Notes: generated from the sequence alone by a model not told the origin. DNA of 64,000 nucleotides from Pachyseris speciosa (GCA_016490735.1 JAEMWC010000453.1:191001-255000); one strand, 5' to 3'; positions 1-12,797 are shown, numbered from the stretch's first letter. Translations and numbers: made by a program.

Positions 1-648
1 CGTTATGAATTTTACTTCCTTAAAGATAAGTTGAGTCGATATTAATCTACTTGTTATTTCCAGCTTATTGTACTTTTGATTTAATTACGTTTCTTTCTTA
101 TTATGTTTGTTTCTTTTTCTCTGATGGCGACTTTCCTCAAAGTTATGGTGGCTTAGATAATAACGGGGTGCTGTGTGGCTTTAACAAAAGCTGATAACAA
201 TCGCTTAGCAACGATTTGCACACCTTAGCAAAATTAATCCTGAGACATTTCAACCGACGTACATGTAGTCATCCCTCTCATGTTCGATGGATATATGTCC
301 ATTTCAGTGGAATGCTGTGTAATAAAAAGACAATATTATCATTGGTATTTTAAAGAAACACTTAGTGGCTTCAGATAAAGAGAAACTGGCATACCTTTTT
401 TTTCCATATTAAAATAGTTGTAAAGTACATTACATTTGCTGTTGATTTTTTATCTCGCTCAGGTCAGTGACCCTAACTCATTATATCTCGTGTGAGACAC
501 ACTCTTTCAGTTTTTAAAAACTGGGCAGTGTAGCAGTTGCAGGGAGTTCTCTCTGTCAAACATACATAGGTGGACACATGTACTAAGGGAAGATATCGGT
601 AGGCATATCAGGTATTATATTTTTGGCTCAGATCATTTCATCAGGTTT
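1..648. other. Upstream flank of the OTU gene
   Basis: No coding exon is recognised before the ATG at 649. The reading frame stays open for some distance upstream of that ATG, so an earlier start or 5' exon cannot be excluded. No TATA box or other promoter element stands out. Confidence 0.4.
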
Positions 649-2048
649 ATGGCGGATTTATTTCTAACGATTTCAATAGAAGAAGAGGAGGAAGAAGCTG
701 AAGAAGATGAAGATGAAGACGATGAGGAATATGACAGCAATGAGGGTAATTATTCAATATGAAATGATTACCAGAATGAAGACGCCGACAAGTTCAGTTC
801 AGTCTATTTCAACAGACCTGCAATGGAATTTCAATCGATATAGCAAGTGCCTTTTTTTTCAGTCTTTCATTTGTTCATCTATCCATCCATCCATCCATCC
901 ATCCATCCATCCATCTTTCCAATCGATCGTTCGTTCATTCAATTGTTTCTTTGCTTTATATTTATCTTTGGTTACTCTTTCCATATCTTTTGTTAGATGA
1001 AGAAGATCAGGAAATGATTGAGATGCAATTTCTCTTATTCCCTCCCGGGAAGCAAGGTGCTTTGCATTTTTATTTTTATTTTATTATATTTTGTTTTTGT
1101 TTTTGATTTTTAAATAGTCAGCTCTTGGTATTCAAATAAATTTTAAACCCAAACTCACAAGCAGTTGCAGTAATTTTCATGTTTTTGTTTGATTTGTTAT
1201 GGGTTTGTTGGTCATGATTACATGTTGGTACATTTTAGTGACCTTCTAAGATGGATAATCAATGGTGACCGCCATTTGGAACTCATAACGTAATCACTAA
1301 CACATATAGTCTTATCATAGGAAAATCTTTTGGACATACTATTCTACTGATACATTGGTACCTAAGTCGGTATCTCCTTTTCTAGGTAGCATTTTAACCG
1401 GCACTGTATGGTTTAACAGTAAAAACTAACAAGGAGTAATAAAAGTTGATTTTAGTATTTATTTATTTACCTACGTTTTGTGTGGCAGCTGGTAGAGTTT
1501 TGCGCGATCTTGAAAGAATGAGGAATGATGCAAGCAATATCATCAGCGGGAGAAACCTCTTAGAAGATCTGGAAAAGATTGCCTCCGACAAAGGCTTCGA
1601 AATTGCTGACAATGAAGGGTCAGGCAATTGCATGTTTTATGCATTGTCTGAGCAACTGGACGTTGTGAAAGGAATCCAAATGTCCCATGAAACGCTGAGG
1701 CAATACTTAGTCCAGTACCTCCGAGAGCACCCTGCACTGGTAAGCTAGTGTTAATAAATCTGTTTTCCCTGTTTGTTAAGACCAAGTTAATAAGGCAGTA
1801 AAACAATGACACAGTCGCCCCATCTGACGGATTATTCTTAGAAACAATGTGTTTTGTGTGATAGTTTATTCTCCAGTTCACTTGAGCTTCACGGACAGTT
1901 TTAATAGCGGAGCACCGTCCCTATAGAAACCCGCGGATTGCTTTTCTCATGGTAATCATGGCTAGCGGTATTGCTCGTGGGCGCGTACGCACGACGAAGT
2001 TGCCCAATAATTAATAATACCCTAATAATGATAATAATGATGATGATG

Positions 2049-2142
<94 letters not shown>

Positions 2143-5100
2143 CGCGAGTAATTTCAAAATCAGACGAGCGCGAAGCGCAAGGCTGATTTGAAAATACGAG
2201 CGCGATTACTCCCTGAATTGTACGACATGAGGTCCAATTACTAATTTATCGTATCTATAACAAATTTCGGAATTAAAAATTTCTTTTGGGTCTGAAGCAG
2301 CCAATTAAGACACAAATAAAGGCTGTTAAGAACCAATCACATTCGAGCATTTTGTTATTGACACAATTATAATAATAATCAATACTTGAGCCCAACATGG
2401 CGGCCATACTCCATCTGGCCAGCTAGTTTACAGCGTACATCTTTGATATTGAGCATCCATGTTATGATCAATTGACACCTGTCTAAACAAGGGATCCGGT
2501 GACCAGTATCAGGTGACCATATCGCGGGCTCAAGTTTATAACTCATTGAAGTCAGCTGATTTTTAAGTTGACCGCTGACCAGGTACTGGCTTTCGATTGG
2601 ATCGCAAGCTCAAGCCAGCTTTGGGACACCCAAGCCAAACTTTCAGGAATGAAATTTGTATTTTTCTCTCGACTAGAATAAATAACAATTATCTCTACTC
2701 GTTTTGGACGCAAAGAAGTAGTTGAATTGTTTCCTTGTTTTCTTATGCTTACGTTGTTTTGCTTGCAAAGGAAAGAGTGTTTTTACTCCACTTGGCTGAC
2801 TGTTTTTCGACCTCGGTGCCTTAACAGCGTTACGAAACTTTTGCCCTTATCTTATTAACACGTAATCGCAATGAGTCCTCGTAAAATTAAGGTAAAAAGC
2901 CCCGGCTTAAGGATCAAACGTTTTCATCCAACATCGTCAGTTGTCAATCATAACGTTGGGTAGCTAAACGCAAAAACAATGTTTGACCAAACACTAGACA
3001 GAGTGAGTCCACAGAACGCCAAATTTTGTTTTTGCGTATTATCGCTGAAATTTCGACGTTATGTGGTTCATTTGGTTGCTTTTTACCGGCTGTGCACGCT
3101 TTATGGGCTGGGGTGGCTAAACGATCAAACATTTGTTTTTAACGTGAAATGTTGGATGAAAATGTTTGGTTTAGATGGAACATGGGAAGCCATTGAAGAA
3201 TAAATGCAATGTTCAGAGAGGTGGCCTAACGGTCAAACACGATGTTGGATGCCAATATTTGATCGCTTTTTGGCTGTTAAATTTGTTTTCAAACAAACTT
3301 ACGCGTCCTGTATTGTTTGATTGTAATATTTTAATGTTTTGAGGTTTTTGAACCGCGGTTTATTCCTGTTGACTGCTCTAAACATAAAATATTGGCGCAA
3401 GGAAAGCCATGCGAAGTTTTTCAATACCAGTAAAAAAAATAGTAATAATCGTGGAGCTCCGCTATTAGGCTTGGCTAAATCTATAGATTAACCTGGGATT
3501 AGACCTAGTAAGGCATAACTTGTGGTAGTAGCCCTTCTCAAATCGTTCTCTAAGACGCGTAAACTTGAAGGAAAAATGAATTTTTGTATGTTAGCAATAG
3601 GTGATAGTCACTGCAACAAAAGCATTCTCGATCGATGAACTAACTTAGAGCGAAAGCTGTGTGGTTGACGACGTAGTGCATCTAAACTGCTGGGAATTTT
3701 GAATTGTGGTCGAAATGTTCTGCTTTTTCCTGGGGGTGTGGGATGGGGTAGGGTGGGGTGCTGAAGGAGAATCGGGTGAACAGAATCATCCAAAGTCTTA
3801 CAAGATGAAAGGTGCCTCTCAATCCTCTCCCAATATTTTGATCTTTTTTTTAAAATGTTGTGTCTTAACTTAGTAAGCGCCTAGTTATAATTAAAAGATA
3901 CGGGGTCACCGAGCTCGATGAAATAGTTTATGCTGTTTTGGCTGCAAACTACTACGTCACGGAAGTGAACAAAACGTGTTTACCAATAATAATAAATTTC
4001 TTTGATACCATTATTGTAGTATCATCTCCTCAAGAGGTGTGCCATTTATTCCTCAAAGAATCCTTAAAAATATTTATAATTGCTGCAATTAAAATGTTGG
4101 AAACTGGATTCAGTCCCATTTAATCACAATATCCTTGTTCATCTTATAGCCCGATGGGACAGAACTGTTCAACTTTGTACACGGATATCGGTCTTGGGAT
4201 GATTACCTGCGGAACATGGCAGCAGATGGTACATGGGGCGAACACGTCATTCTTCATGCTGCGGCAAACTGCTTTGAAACGCCCATTCACGTGATCAGCA
4301 GTCTGTCTCATGACCTGACCATTGACCCTGAACATGATGTTGGCGGCAGTAGCCAACTTGTGCTGGGGCACGTTCACGAGCATCACTTTGTTAGCCTGCG
4401 ACCAAAACCAGGTAAAAGAACAAGCACACATCTAACTAAACATAAGCCAGTTAGAAGGGTTTATTTCATTTTGTGTTTACTCACCAGTATCTCTCAAAAC
4501 ACAGCGCATTTTTGAAGCCTACAAAGTAATTTATGAAAAGTCTTCTGACATGAAAGCAGGATATCAGATGGGACACATGGAACTTGATACTGTATTGATT
4601 TTCTGTGGCTGTTAAAACGTATCTGAATAGTAAACTATGAGATGTAAAGTTTTCTTTTCATGCTTAAGATGCAAAATACGCGACTACGTAGAAACAACTG
4701 AAAATAAGTCCTAATGATATAACGCAATCAACTCATTGAAGTCAACATATTCATCGTGTTTTCAAGAATTTTGTGGATGCCCAATTTAAAAGGGCCTACC
4801 CTGCACTTTCTTAATCACGCCCTCTTATGGTTCTTAGCAATGGTTTTACCAGTTTGATGAATCAATACCATTACTCCTTGTCACTTTACCTTCTAGACAT
4901 CCCAACTAATGGTAAAGAGGTTATGGCCTTATACGTTATGATATAGCTACAGTAAAACTTGTTATTCACAATGTAACTTATCTTCGTTGAGATTGGTGTA
5001 TGTAGCAAGCACGTTTCACCGCAGAGCTTTGCAGAAATTGGAGTAATTCATTTTTAATCAAAATTAACTAATTTTATCATTGTATCGTTCTTGTATTAGC

Positions 5101-6426
5101 GTGGATTCCCTTTTTGGGAGCTTTAATGTCTTCTTAGAGGTTTTTGAGGTGGCGGATCCAAGCTAATTAACTAGTAACTGGAAATTGAGACATAATTAAG
5201 ACGTGAAACACAACATGGGGGTCACCAAATTCGCTTGTGAGATAAACACGGTTACACAGTTGCAATATCTTGTTAAGCAATGAAAAGCCGACGTGTAGTA
5301 TATCAAGTTAGAAGAACTGATAAGGATTGATCCATTAAACAACAGAGTCGAGAAAGTATTTGAAATCATGCGGGGTACCTAAAGAATCTCAGAATAAATA
5401 CTCTGGTGTATTTTTATCAATGCAGATGACGGATTAAAGGAATTAGAGGAACAAGAAGAAAAGTCAGACCAAGAACAGAAGGTAGAGGGAGCAGAAGAAG
5501 GTGATGCAGGAAATGAAGTGAATAAAACAGAAAGTGAAGAAAGGGTGACAGATGCTGAGCCCAAAACAGTGCAAACAGAAACTGAGGAGTCAGAAGCAGC
5601 AGTTGATGAAATGGCGACACCAGCAACTTCTGAGGTCACTGAACCAACAAAAGGTGACGTGGCGGAGTCAGAATATCCTGAGGTAACAGAAGATGAAAGT
5701 GGTAGAGAGGACACCAAGATGGCATCAGCAGATAAGGAGTCGGTAGGACCAGTAGATGATAGCGATGGTAAAGTAGCAGCAGATGTAAAGCCAACAGAAA
5801 AAGCGGGAGAGGAAGAAGCTAAAGCCGCTGTAGATGGAGATGCACAAACTGCCGATGGAGCACAAGTTGAAGGCACAGAAGAAGCAGAAGCTGAAGTAGG
5901 TGAGGAAGCAGACACTGAAATGATGAAGGAACCTGTACATGTAGAACAGAAACCAAAAGAACATGAGGCGAAAATGGCAGCAGCAGATGTCGAATTGCCA
6001 AAACCAGCAAATGCTGATGAGGAGGTGAAAGCAGTGGACACTATCGCCATGGAGGCAGTCGATGCTGAAGATAGAAAGGAAGTAGGTGCTGTAGCTACAG
6101 ACGGAGCAGAGGCAGAAGGAGTGAGGGCAACATCTGTTGAAGTGGCTGAGGGAGAAGACTCTCAATCAAGAGAAATAGTAGATACGGAGGTGGCAGAGAC
6201 AGTAGATGCTGAAATTGTTAACGTAAGCCAAACCACAGCAGCCAAAGAGGAAGAAGTCCACAGCGTGGAAGCAGATAAAGCAGGTGCTGATGTGCCAAAG
6301 GAGGAGTCAAGTGATTCTGAATCACGTGAGGAAACAGGTGAAGGAGTAGTGGAAGCAGCAGTAACTGATGTGGCAAGTTCTGCTGAAAGTCAAGCGGCAA
6401 AAGTAGCTGATGCTGAAACTGCATAA
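649..6426 (+). CDS. OTU-domain cysteine protease (deubiquitinase-like), five exons
   Basis: Proposed exons are 649-745, 997-1056, 1489-1739, 4150-4411 and 5426-6426. All junctions are GT-AG, the phases agree (1,1,0,1), and the sum is 1671 nt (556 residues). The ATG at 649 opens an acidic N-terminus; an internal exon starting at 680 is the alternative, because an AG precedes it. Exon 3 carries the OTU catalytic motif (GSGNC, Cys near residue 100). Exon 4 carries the rest of the fold and the HEHHFVSL motif (His near residue 215). OTU enzymes cleave ubiquitin from substrates, so deubiquitination is the inferred role; substrate and linkage type are unknown. Exon 5 encodes about 330 residues dominated by Glu, Ala, Val, Asp and Thr with no recognised domain, probably disordered. 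No signal peptide or membrane segment is seen. Intron 3 (2.4 kb) holds a palindromic element and repeats. Confidence 0.85.
880..915. repeat. (CATC)n microsatellite
   Basis: About nine near-perfect CATC units in intron 1 of the OTU gene. Confidence 0.9.
2040..2100. repeat. (AAT)n microsatellite
   Basis: Roughly twenty AAT/GAT units in intron 3 of the OTU gene, abutting the palindromic element at 2102. Confidence 0.95.
2102..2243. mobile_element. Short palindromic inverted-repeat element (MITE-like)
   Basis: The two ends are inverted copies: TAGTAATTGGACC at the left and GGTCCAATTACTA at the right, with inner arms AATTCAGGGAGTAATCGCGC and its complement. Arms are about 55-60 bp around a short GC-rich centre. 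There is no coding capacity. It sits next to an (AAT)n tract, so a target duplication cannot be judged. Confidence 0.8.
2640..2810 (+). repeat. Interspersed repeat, copy 1
   Basis: About 150 bp matching the reverse complement of 14695-14850. Shared blocks include GCGTCCAAAACGAGT (as its complement here) and GTCAGCCAAG followed by GTAAAAACACTC. The class is unknown. Confidence 0.65.
2900..3290. repeat. Inverted/dispersed repeat with ATCAAACATTTTCATCCAACA motif
   Basis: Variants of a 'GATCAAACATTTTCATCCAACATC' type motif occur at about 2915-2935, 3121-3165 (both orientations) and 3230-3270. A related stretch lies at 52140-52175. This suggests a small inverted-repeat element; exact ends are not resolved. 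Confidence 0.55.
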
Positions 6427-8430
6427 ACAAAGATGGTTAAGTGGATAACGCAGCAGAAGCTCAGGTGTTTAAAAAAGCGTCAGCCCTGACGCACCCTTAC
6501 ATGTACAAAGAGTAGTCATAGTGCAATGAAATATTTTACTCATCCTGCTTCGAAATGGTAGCTTAGTTGTATTGTTTATCTCACGAACTAGTAGTCATGT
6601 TAATGTGGATCACGAGGTTTCGTCCCATCTGCTGGTTTTCACTCAGGCTATGGTGCCGACTGGCTACCTAGTTTTATAAGTAGCACAATGACATTGGGTG
6701 ACTAATAGATTTCCATTGATAGCAATTAATAACGGGATTGAGATTCGAGAAGCATGGAAGTCCACTATTAAACAACAGTAAAGAGGTTTGAAAAGGACCA
6801 ATCACCAACCGCCACTGTGCTACGCAGACGAGTGACATCATCGACTGAAGAAGAATGCTCGAAATGTCGTGATTCACATCCAAGTAACGACATGTATATT
6901 AAGGTACACGATAAAGCCTACGCTGTCAAGTAGCTAAAGTCGCTAAATTTAGTAATTGAGTAATCTAGGTTGGACCCCTAGTCCTGTATTCCATGCAGAC
7001 TCAATTTACGTTTTACAGGTTATTATATTGTAAACTTTATACTCAGTAAGCACAGCCTTATTAAGGTGTATTCTGTAGGATTGTAGTAGATTCATGCAGG
7101 TACGGGCTAAAGTGGGGCTCACACTTTTTTGTCTAGAGTAGACTTGTGATTTGCATGCATACTCTCCTTGCCCTTTGTATTCGTCAGGCAGCAATCATAC
7201 TTGGTGCTCTTTTTTCAGTGTTGAAAGGACTGGATACCAAAATGTCGCTGTGCTTGCCTTATCTTGGTGCAATAAGTGTTTTCAGATTGTTCTGTGCACA
7301 GTGCATGCACTGAAAGGTAGAATAGATCTGTGTGTATTGAATTTGTGCTCATAGGTGGGTATTGACTCCACCAAAGTGCTGTGGAAAAAAAATATGAATA
7401 TGAAGGGCGTGCGGTACTTAGACGGCAAATAAGTCACTATTAACTAAGAGCGTTTAAATTAGGTGTCGAGGCTGCATTTCAATACGAACAGAACGTTGTT
7501 GATAGTAAAGTTTTTGATGAAACCAGTTGGAAAGCGGTTAAAACATTGATGACAAACTCTTATACTTTGGGAAACGTTTGCTGTTATGGAGAGTTCCATA
7601 AATTAAAATTGTTGTGATTTCAAGGTTGGCACCGCTCTCGAAAAGAGACATTTTGTGTAGCTTACGGTATATCCATTATCTATTATCTATTATCCACTGC
7701 AATTAAGTGTTCTTTTACTACCAGCCAATTTTACATATATCTACATAAAAAGTGATTTAATCAGATTCTGTATCCTAAGCCGCAAGGTTAAGAAAGTCCA
7801 TGATGAGTATACGTTCAGTATACCCAGGGTGTTATGTTCCGTAACCTCGTGTCGTCCATTATAAATAACGAGGCGTATCTGAATATCGACAGATAGGAAA
7901 GTTCTTCAAAAGGGGAATGGAAGCATGGGTAACTTTTGATTCAAAGTGCGTCATAGGCAGCTTTTATGGACGTAGATGGGGCATTGATTACTATTTGGTT
8001 AGAAACTGAAAAATGGCACCACCCTGCAAAAAGAATGGGAAACGGTCACTCATGCTGAGTTGAAACTCAGCAAATTGGAAGGTGCGGCCAAATTTAACAT
8101 GTCTGTATGAACTGGCTCCTGATTGCACAAAAACATTCTCTCTCCTAGAATTTACAAAAAAATCTGTAACTAGCCTTAGCTTTTTGGTAAAAAGGGTTAT
8201 GTATAATCACTATACTTTGAGAAGTGTTCATGTGAAAGTCCTTTAGTGGCTCATAGGACTTTTGAAGGACAGAAGTGCACTGAGTTTTATCCTTTGTGGG
8301 AAACGCAATATTGTTTACCCTGACAATACAATATGGTACCCGTTTTCTTGTAAAGCCATGCTGTTAATTTGATAAATAAAATAATTGAGAGAGATAAAAA
8401 GGTGAAGTGCTTGGAATTGCTTGGAATTGC
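6427..8430. other. No gene recognised
   Basis: This is the 3' flank of the OTU gene. No canonical AATAAA site is obvious just after the stop, and no open frame looks like a known protein. A short TATCTATTATC run lies near 7678-7700. Confidence 0.5.
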
Positions 8431-8700
8431 ATAACCTGTGAATTGTGCAAAAGGTTACAAATCGGTGAAACAGGAAGAAGACTACGCGACCAATTCCGGG
8501 AACACCTACGTGATACGTGATCTTGAGAAAGATGGCAAAGACGCATCCAAACCAGTCGCCCGGCATTTTAAGGTTACCGTGTACCTTCAGGGGTGTCTCT
8601 AATCTAAGGGCTGTAACGGCTCCTTACTACAGCCCAGATACCATAAATGCTATATCAAATTAAAGCTAATGGTACTAGCTATTCGAATATTTCATTAATA
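8430..8700 (+). pseudogene. Penelope-like element 3' fragment (GIY-YIG endonuclease relic)
   Basis: In plus-strand frames the segment reads GETGRRLRDQFREHLRD followed, after a small indel, by KDGKDASKPVARHF. This matches the C-terminal GIY-YIG domain of Penelope-like retroelements. The family's reverse transcriptase part is absent, so this is a 5'-truncated copy. A frame break falls around 8515-8525. The following 100 bp (CAGATACCATAAA..., ATATCAAATTAAAGCTAAT) also matches the tail of the copy at 22680-22975, so both belong to one family. Confidence 0.75.
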
Positions 8701-9036
8701 TAATTTTTTAAGTTTAAGGGTCTAAACTCGAAGGTCTAAATCAACTTTTGAAGGCTACAACTAAATTTGATTTTTTATATTTGGGGAAGTTAATATTTTT
8801 CTCAAAGTCTAGAACCCAGAAGCTAAAAAAAAGTATGTTGGGGTTTTCCTTTATTCGATTGCGTTCAAAAGTTACAGAGCATTTTCATATTCGCTAGAAA
8901 AAATACCGACCGACCGACCGCATGGAAATGGCTCTTACCGAAAAAAGGTTTTGAATTATCTAATTCCCCGACATGTTTTTGTTGAAGCTACGTTAATCTA
9001 GCGGCTGTGCAAATTTCATCAAAATCGAACAAATCG

Positions 9037-9671
9037 ATCTTGAGTTGTAACTCTCGAAAGTGTTCCCTTCGAGACAAAAAATAAACTTTCCGAAAAGAGC
9101 GCTTGAAAAAAATCTTCACTACACAAACAAACACCGCCCCCAAACACCTCTGGTAACGATCGACCAATCAAGTGCAATGTACGCGAATTTTTCTTCCGGT
9201 CACTTACTGTGGTAATTTTCCGCGTAATTTCATCTCCACACAAACACTCGTGCCTCAAACGGTTGATTGGTTTATCATTATGTCCCATACTGTCCGTCTT
9301 TGACTTCGTTTACTTGACCCACAGTCAAACCGAAAAACTAAAGCGCACATCCTTCATGATGCAAAGCAACTTCTTCGCATCCAATATTCCCGCGCAACTC
9401 GCTCCGGTTGGCTGCATTCGCATTTTAAAATATACCGTCAACGTCGACTTTTTAATGGAATCTTGTTTCAAGTGCGATCAGCTACGACAAATGAAATGCT
9501 TTTTTTCTTGTATGTCAGCTTCGCTATTCTGATCCTCGTCATACAAACCTGTCACATACTTGGGTGATTAACAATGACCCTTCCACGCCCTAGAAATTGG
9601 CCTATTGCGTCTAATGATTTCCAAGGTATCAGGCCCTTTAAACAGTAAAGAATATGGACTGTATATAGACT
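9037..9671 (+). repeat. Interspersed 630-bp repeat, copy 1
   Basis: Starts around CTTGAGTTGTAACTCTCG and ends near a TATA-like GGACTGTATATAGACTG. It aligns along its length with 18737-19330 in the same orientation, and about 210 bp of its left half aligns inverted at 45461-45671. No coding potential is seen. It could be a long terminal repeat or other transposon end; it is unclassified. Confidence 0.75.
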
Positions 9672-10200
9672 GCATACTGTGACACCAGTGATTAATACGT
9701 TAAGGCGTCGATGTCGACGGGCCAAGGAGAACGTAACGATTTCGGAGAGAAGAAAGCTAAATAAACCGAGGCCTGGATATCAAAGGGTTAATCTATTCAA
9801 AATATTTACCATAAAAGCTACACATCATATTTATCCACTGAACATTGTTTGCCTGAATATTTTAATCCCATAAAATATCCACATTAACAGCAGATTTTAC
9901 AACCCGTCTGGGCGTGCAAACAAGCCCTTAACATGTAACTCACACAAAAAAAGGCAAATTTCAAAGCCAGACAATCAGACAAGGTTTCAGACCTTGCAAT
10001 TCTTTTTCTGTTGATTGAGCTATAAATTCCTTATAGCTGTGTGTCTGCCTGCAATATCGTGGACTAGTGGCTGCGATACTGAACTCATAACAGACAGGCC
10101 ACTTGAGAAAGGTTAGTTTTGTCACGAAGAATATTCTTATGCAAGAGCTCAGAATTGACCGAGGTCCAGTATATATGTAAATTTGGAAGGTTGAATATTT
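9672..10200. other. No gene recognised
   Basis: No supported exon or repeat boundary is seen between the 630-bp repeat and the TACCCTATTTCAGAC repeat. Confidence 0.4.
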
Positions 10201-10219
10201 CCCCGGTGGTTACTTCTAG

Positions 10220-10600
10220 AAAAATTGGGTGGGTGTGTGCGGCCCCCTTCTTGAAACCCCTACCCTATTTCAGACCAGAATCTGCGATTTTCCCTACCCT
10301 ATTTCAGATCAGATCAAAAATTCGATACCTTTTTTTTCGACCTATTTCAGATCTATCTCACGTACACGGTTGGCGTAAACATAATTTGATAAGGACGTTT
10401 TTTGGTCATTGGTCTTCTCGCCTTATGATGAAGTAGCTTCTTCTAAAAACATACCCAATTCAAGACTAGAGTGCACAAACCATACCCTATTTCAGACCAA
10501 AATGGTCAAAACCGATACCCTATTTCAGACAGGCTAAAAAACTTAAATTCGTCTATTTTCAAACCGGCTAAAACACCATACCCTTTGAGCCTGCACATAC
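10220..10600. repeat. Repeat with recurring TACCCTATTTCAGAC motif
   Basis: Five or so imperfect copies of CCCTATTTCAGA occur within 350 bp (about 10260, 10300, 10340, 10485, 10520). Related sequence with the same motif recurs at 34222-34290 and 36070-36210, so this is a dispersed family with internal repetition. No open frame is convincing. Confidence 0.65.
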
Positions 10601-11040
10601 CTGTGTAGTCCACATAAGGGAGTATCCCCCCTCCCACCTCACCGGGAATTTTACAGACCTGAACATTGTAATAACGGGGTATGTTAAATACATGGGGTTA
10701 AATAATTGTGTTTATATAGATTGTAGGTAATCAATTTCGTTTTGGGCAGGCTCGTGAGGTTTGAATTCCTTATCCTCAAACAAATTTGAGCCGCGCAGAT
10801 CTGACGCTCGTCGCCGCTGCTTTCACGGCTTAATTTTCTTGGAGAACAAATAACGGATAACGGTAACCAAAATTCATTCTGGGAACAATGGCCTCTTGAT
10901 CTCATCTAACAATTTTGATCCAGTTAGGATCAGGGAGTACGCATATAAAATTCTAGTTTTAATTAGGGAGAGAAGGACATTTTTTAACCATCAATTAATT
11001 CAACTTGCATTGCAGATGAAATCCTATAGCTTTAGTGGTA
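10601..11040. other. No gene recognised
   Basis: No motif-bearing open frame, hairpin or tandem repeat stands out. Confidence 0.4.
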
Positions 11041-11042
11041 TC

Positions 11043-11185
11043 TCAACCACACTGGTTTAGCGCCATAGGAGAAACTAAACGACGACTTAGTGACTGTTTG
11101 AACAAACATCGCAGAACAGTTGACATTGACAAACCAACAGCTCTAAACCCATTGCAGTATTAGAGCATTTTCTTGTTTGTTTTTA
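11043..11185 (+). pseudogene. GIY-YIG endonuclease fragment of a retroelement
   Basis: The frame reads IGETKRRLSDCLNKHRRTVD and then, after a frame slip near 11150, VLEHFL. This is the pattern of the GIY-YIG domain found at the C-terminus of cnidarian retroelement proteins (IGETKRRL followed by a basic NxHR and an EHFL block). It is a different subfamily from the copies at 8.5 and 22.7 kb. It is about 45 residues only and non-functional as it stands. Confidence 0.6.
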
Positions 11186-11927
11186 TTATTTATAACCTCT
11201 TTTGTACAATGTTTAAGTATAGACAAGAGGAAACAGACATTAGTTTGAAGCTCCATACACGTCCAAAAAGTGGAGCTCACACGACAGTTCTACTGACTCC
11301 GTTTATAGTGCAAATCTATCGATATTTTGCTCCATATACCAACGGTGTACAGTTTCTTAATTGCTGCCGGCACCCACAGCTACAGAAATTTCCTCCCAGT
11401 GTTGGAGGATTTGAATGAAATAATATTGAACTCTCAAATAGTAACTGAATGATATTATGTTTTTGTCGGGCTTCAATTTGCAAACTGACGATTTTCTTAT
11501 TCGCTGCCGGGTTATCTTTTTTTTTCCTTTGCTGTGTACGTACACTTGTTTATGGAAATTACAAAAGGGAACATAGTGCAGAAGTAATCGTTTTATCCGG
11601 GTTTCCAGATTAAGCGGACTCACAGCGCTTAACGTGACGAACACGTTTTCCCCTTCGAAACAAAAACAAAAACATACAATTTGCAGGTTTCAGAACAATG
11701 TTTACTGTTTTAACCATAACTCAAACCTCACGCTCATCCAAATAGCCTCGTACTGAAAATTAATGTTCTTTAAATGTTTCAAACGTGACAATGAACGTAT
11801 TAATCGTTCACTAGTAGAGTCCAAGTCCTTGCTCTACACTGAAATTTTCAGTTTGCTTTCAGCAGATCTGATCGCGTGAGTGGGGCGAATGAAAATACGG
11901 TAGACAGTGCGCAGATAACCAGTGTCT

Positions 11928-12797
11928 GTAAAGCCACAGGGCACCCACACAAACTGTGTGGTTGAATTTAGTTGAAATGTATGGGAATATCGAAAAGGTT
12001 CATATTATCGTAATATGCTACGGTTAATATAAGATCAAAATAAATGTCTTTTTACCTGAAATGTTGTGTATTGTCGTTCTTGTAGCTGAAACGGCGAATT
12101 TTAGTCGAATTTTTAGTTTCCCTGAGCGTATAGTAGAGAGAAGAGGGATGAAAGATCTGATTTCCACGATTTCGGACTGGTCCAGCGCCGAGCCGATTTT
12201 CAACAGCAAATTCCCATCGCATAGCTTCCAAACCACGCACTGGCCAAGCTGAAAGCCAGAGGTTTCTTGTCGTACCATTATATTCGAAATCCGTCCGAAA
12301 CTCAAAGCGCTAGGCCTCAAATAATTTCGAGAAATCTAGCAATCGAAGATGGAAGGATCCGTAGCTGGACTTTAGTGTGCTGGCTGTAACAGTCACGCCG
12401 TTTGCTCCCTTCCGATTGGATAATAACAAACAATGCCCTTTCAAAAAATCGTCCCGAGGGAAGGGGAAGTAGGGGCAAATAAACAGCAGCGATCTTTCTA
12501 CCAACCAGCCTGTTTATTTGCCCCTACTTCCCCTCCCACGGGACAAATTTCTCTCTACTATAAGCTCAGGTAAACGTCGCGCGCAAAACTCTTGAAATCG
12601 CTAAAATTCGCCGTTTTAAGCTACCAGAACGACAATACACAACATTTCAGGTAAAAAGACGTTAATTTTAATCTTATATGTAGATATAAACCGTAGCATA
12701 TTACGAGAATATGAACCTTTTCGATATTCCCATACATTTCAACTAAATTCAAAATACCCAACGGTCGCAGAGTTGTGTGCGCTCCCTGTGGTAAAGC
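11928..12797. mobile_element. Foldback transposable element with 7-bp target duplication
   Basis: GTAAAGC is present exactly at 11928-11934 and 12791-12797. Between them the element (11935-12790, 856 bp) begins CACAGGG and ends CCCTGTG. Its arms, roughly 11935-12150 and 12535-12790, are long inverted copies (for example TTGAATTTAGTTGAAATG and its complement). A second palindrome (about 12450-12545, GGGGAAGTAGGGGCAAATAAAC with its complement) lies inside. No transposase is encoded. The CAGGG-like end recalls hAT elements, but the duplication is 7 bp rather than 8. Confidence 0.8.

Noticed and set aside
2944..3203. Two overlapping frames near the OTU intron
   Set aside because: They lie in an inverted repeat family and have no motif.
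5379..6165. Long Ser/Leu-rich minus-strand frames
   Set aside because: Shadows of the acidic GAA/GCA-rich tail of the OTU gene.
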